A stretch of 64,000 bases of DNA. Source: Rhizomys pruinosus (Eukaryota > Chordata > Mammalia > Rodentia > Spalacidae). Under the pieces are notes generated by a model, which worked only from the letters and a program-made list of their open reading frames with translations, did no database searches and had not been told where the DNA came from. The DNA lies in contig VZQC01007129.1 in the NCBI GenBank assembly GCA_009823505.1, positions 1,292,849 to 1,356,848 of the forward strand. Direction: 5' to 3'. This document shows positions 63,178-64,000 of the stretch, piece after piece. How positions within the stretch are numbered: position 1 is the stretch's first letter; the number at the start of each line of letters is the position of its first letter. The translations under genes were made by a program, and so were the position numbers.

Positions 63178-64000
63178 AGAGCTCTCCCAAGACCACCTGA
63201 AGCACAGGTAGGTAGGTAGGAGCTGGGTGCTTCAGCGAGGCGGATCATTGTTTGATTTAATCTAGTTAATCTAGTTGTCTTTGGCTTAATTGGCTTTCGT
63301 GGCTGTGGGGGCGGAGTTACCCTCCCAGTTGGTATAAAAGGTGGGGTTGTGTGAGTCTTGAGATCAGAGATCTCCCAAAACCACCTGAAGTGCAGGTAGC
63401 AGGGCAGGGGCTAAAGAGCATCCCCCACCCCACCACCCCGCCGACCAACTGGAAATATGAAGGCATCTGAAGGAGGCAAGCAAAGCAAGCCTTCAACACA
63501 GTGAAGAGGCTCACATTGGAATACAGGCAATTTGGGTCTCACATTGGAATACAGGCAAGGAGAAGCCCATATGCCAGGAACACAAAAAAGAGACAATATG
63601 GGAAAGGTGCTGGATAATCCTGCACCAACCTCTCCCAACCCTGTGGAAGATTCCTACAGTGGGATCCCCTTGGGGATGGCCCAGGACACAGATATCACAA
63701 GCACAATCGTGAACATACTTAAAGAAGTATAAGATTATAAAGAGCAAATCAAAGAATCAAGAGAACGAAGAACTCAAGAAGGAAGTGGAAACATTGAAAA
63801 GATCCCATGTTGAAAAAGATAAGGAAACCAACCAGTGAAGCAAAGAGCTACAGGAAGGGATTGAGAAGCTCCAAAAGGAAGTGGAAATACTAAAGAAATC
63901 AGAAGAGGAAATGAAAAAGGAAATCAAACACTCATCCAATCAAGAGGAAAGGATTGGAAAAAGCCTCAGAAGGAGAATGGAGGAAGCAGAACAAAGAATA
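63178..64000 (+). mobile_element. LINE-1 5-prime end with promoter monomers and broken ORF1
   Basis: The segment TCTCCCAAGACCACCTGAAG (63185) recurs as TCTCCCAAAACCACCTGAAG (63371), giving a monomer period of about 188 bp, as in rodent L1 promoters. A GC box (GGGGCGGAG, about 63308) and a TATA-like TATAAAAG (63333-63340) lie inside. A further tandem pair (CTCACATTGGAATACAGGCA) is at about 63508-63557. ATG at 63571 opens a frame (MPGTQKRDNMGKVLDNPAPT) that stops at TAA 63730-63732. ORF1 coiled-coil sequence then continues in another frame (EELKKEVETLKRSHVEKDKE) with a TGA, then IEKLQKEVEILKKSEEEMKK and RRRMEEAEQRI to the window end. ORF1p is an RNA-binding trimer; this copy is inactive. Confidence 0.85.
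63300..63345 (+). promoter_or_regulatory. GC box and TATA-like box in the L1 promoter monomer
   Basis: GGGGCGGAGTT is followed 17-18 bases later by GGTATAAAAGGTGGGG, and the ORF1 ATG lies about 235 bases downstream. The spacing resembles a polymerase II core promoter. Activity is not shown, and the ORF1 it would drive is broken. Confidence 0.5.

Noticed and set aside
63571..63732. ATG-initiated frame near the window end as a small gene
   Set aside because: It is the start of an L1 ORF1 with a premature TAA, followed by a frame change and a TGA.
1..64000. A previously undescribed multi-gene system
   Set aside because: No coding genes could be supported on either strand; the structure seen is explained by retroelements, tandem repeats and one candidate promoter.

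Overview
The window is nuclear DNA from a mammal, almost certainly a muroid rodent. B1 (7SL-derived), B2/B3 (tRNA-derived), ID-like and B4-like SINEs, rodent MaLR-type LTRs, several LINE-1 copies and old mammalian MIR, L2 and MLT1 remnants occur throughout. Most B2 copies carry a 17-bp internal duplication that I do not recall from the mouse or rat B2 consensus, so the source is probably a muroid other than Mus or Rattus (inference). Nothing bacterial or viral in organisation is present: no operons, no ribosome-binding sites, no CRISPR array. I found no convincing protein-coding exon. The many short open frames lie in repeats, in microsatellites or in sequence with no coding character.

Layout. 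1-14 kb: mostly unique-looking sequence with a TG-rich tract, MIR and L2 relics, a MaLR-type LTR interrupted by a B2, a second LTR and an old L1 3-prime end. 14.4-15.0 kb: the only promoter-like region, a CpG-rich island. It contains a GC box, a long CT/CCCT tract and, on the minus strand, a candidate first exon that ends in a CAG run and tandem GTAAGG splice donors. The rest of that gene would lie at lower coordinates, perhaps outside the window. 15-26 kb: intergenic or intronic sequence with MIR, B1, B2/B3, an L1 3-prime remnant holding an LTR, and an MLT1 LTR split by an MST-like LTR. 26.7-31.9 kb: four unrelated minisatellites (40, 32, 28 and 78 bp units). 33-38 kb: a young B2, an antisense L1 ORF2 3-prime end and an older antisense L1M piece.

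39-51 kb: two diverged copies of one roughly 2.2-2.5 kb unclassified retroelement-like sequence in the same orientation. The first contains a perfect 24-bp-arm hairpin absent from the second. Between them are a MaLR LTR with a possible internal piece, a candidate LTR, and a sense L1 (5-prime UTR, ORF1, start of the endonuclease). A full-length U1 snRNA retropseudogene with target-site duplications sits inside that L1 ORF1. 51-60 kb: B1, B2/B3 and three MaLR-type solo LTRs with perfect 5-bp target duplications, plus CTTT and 32-bp arrays. 60.3-62.9 kb: a degenerate antisense L1 ORF2 loaded with SINEs. 63.2-64.0 kb: the 5-prime end of a sense L1 with repeated promoter monomers (GC box, TATA-like box) and a mutated ORF1 running off the window.

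No genes can be shown to work together here. The window reads as intronic or intergenic DNA beside one promoter, and its structure comes from layered retrotransposition and tandem-repeat growth. Repeat family names come from remembered consensus sequences; boundaries are good to a few bases where a target-site duplication is given and otherwise to about 10-30 bases.
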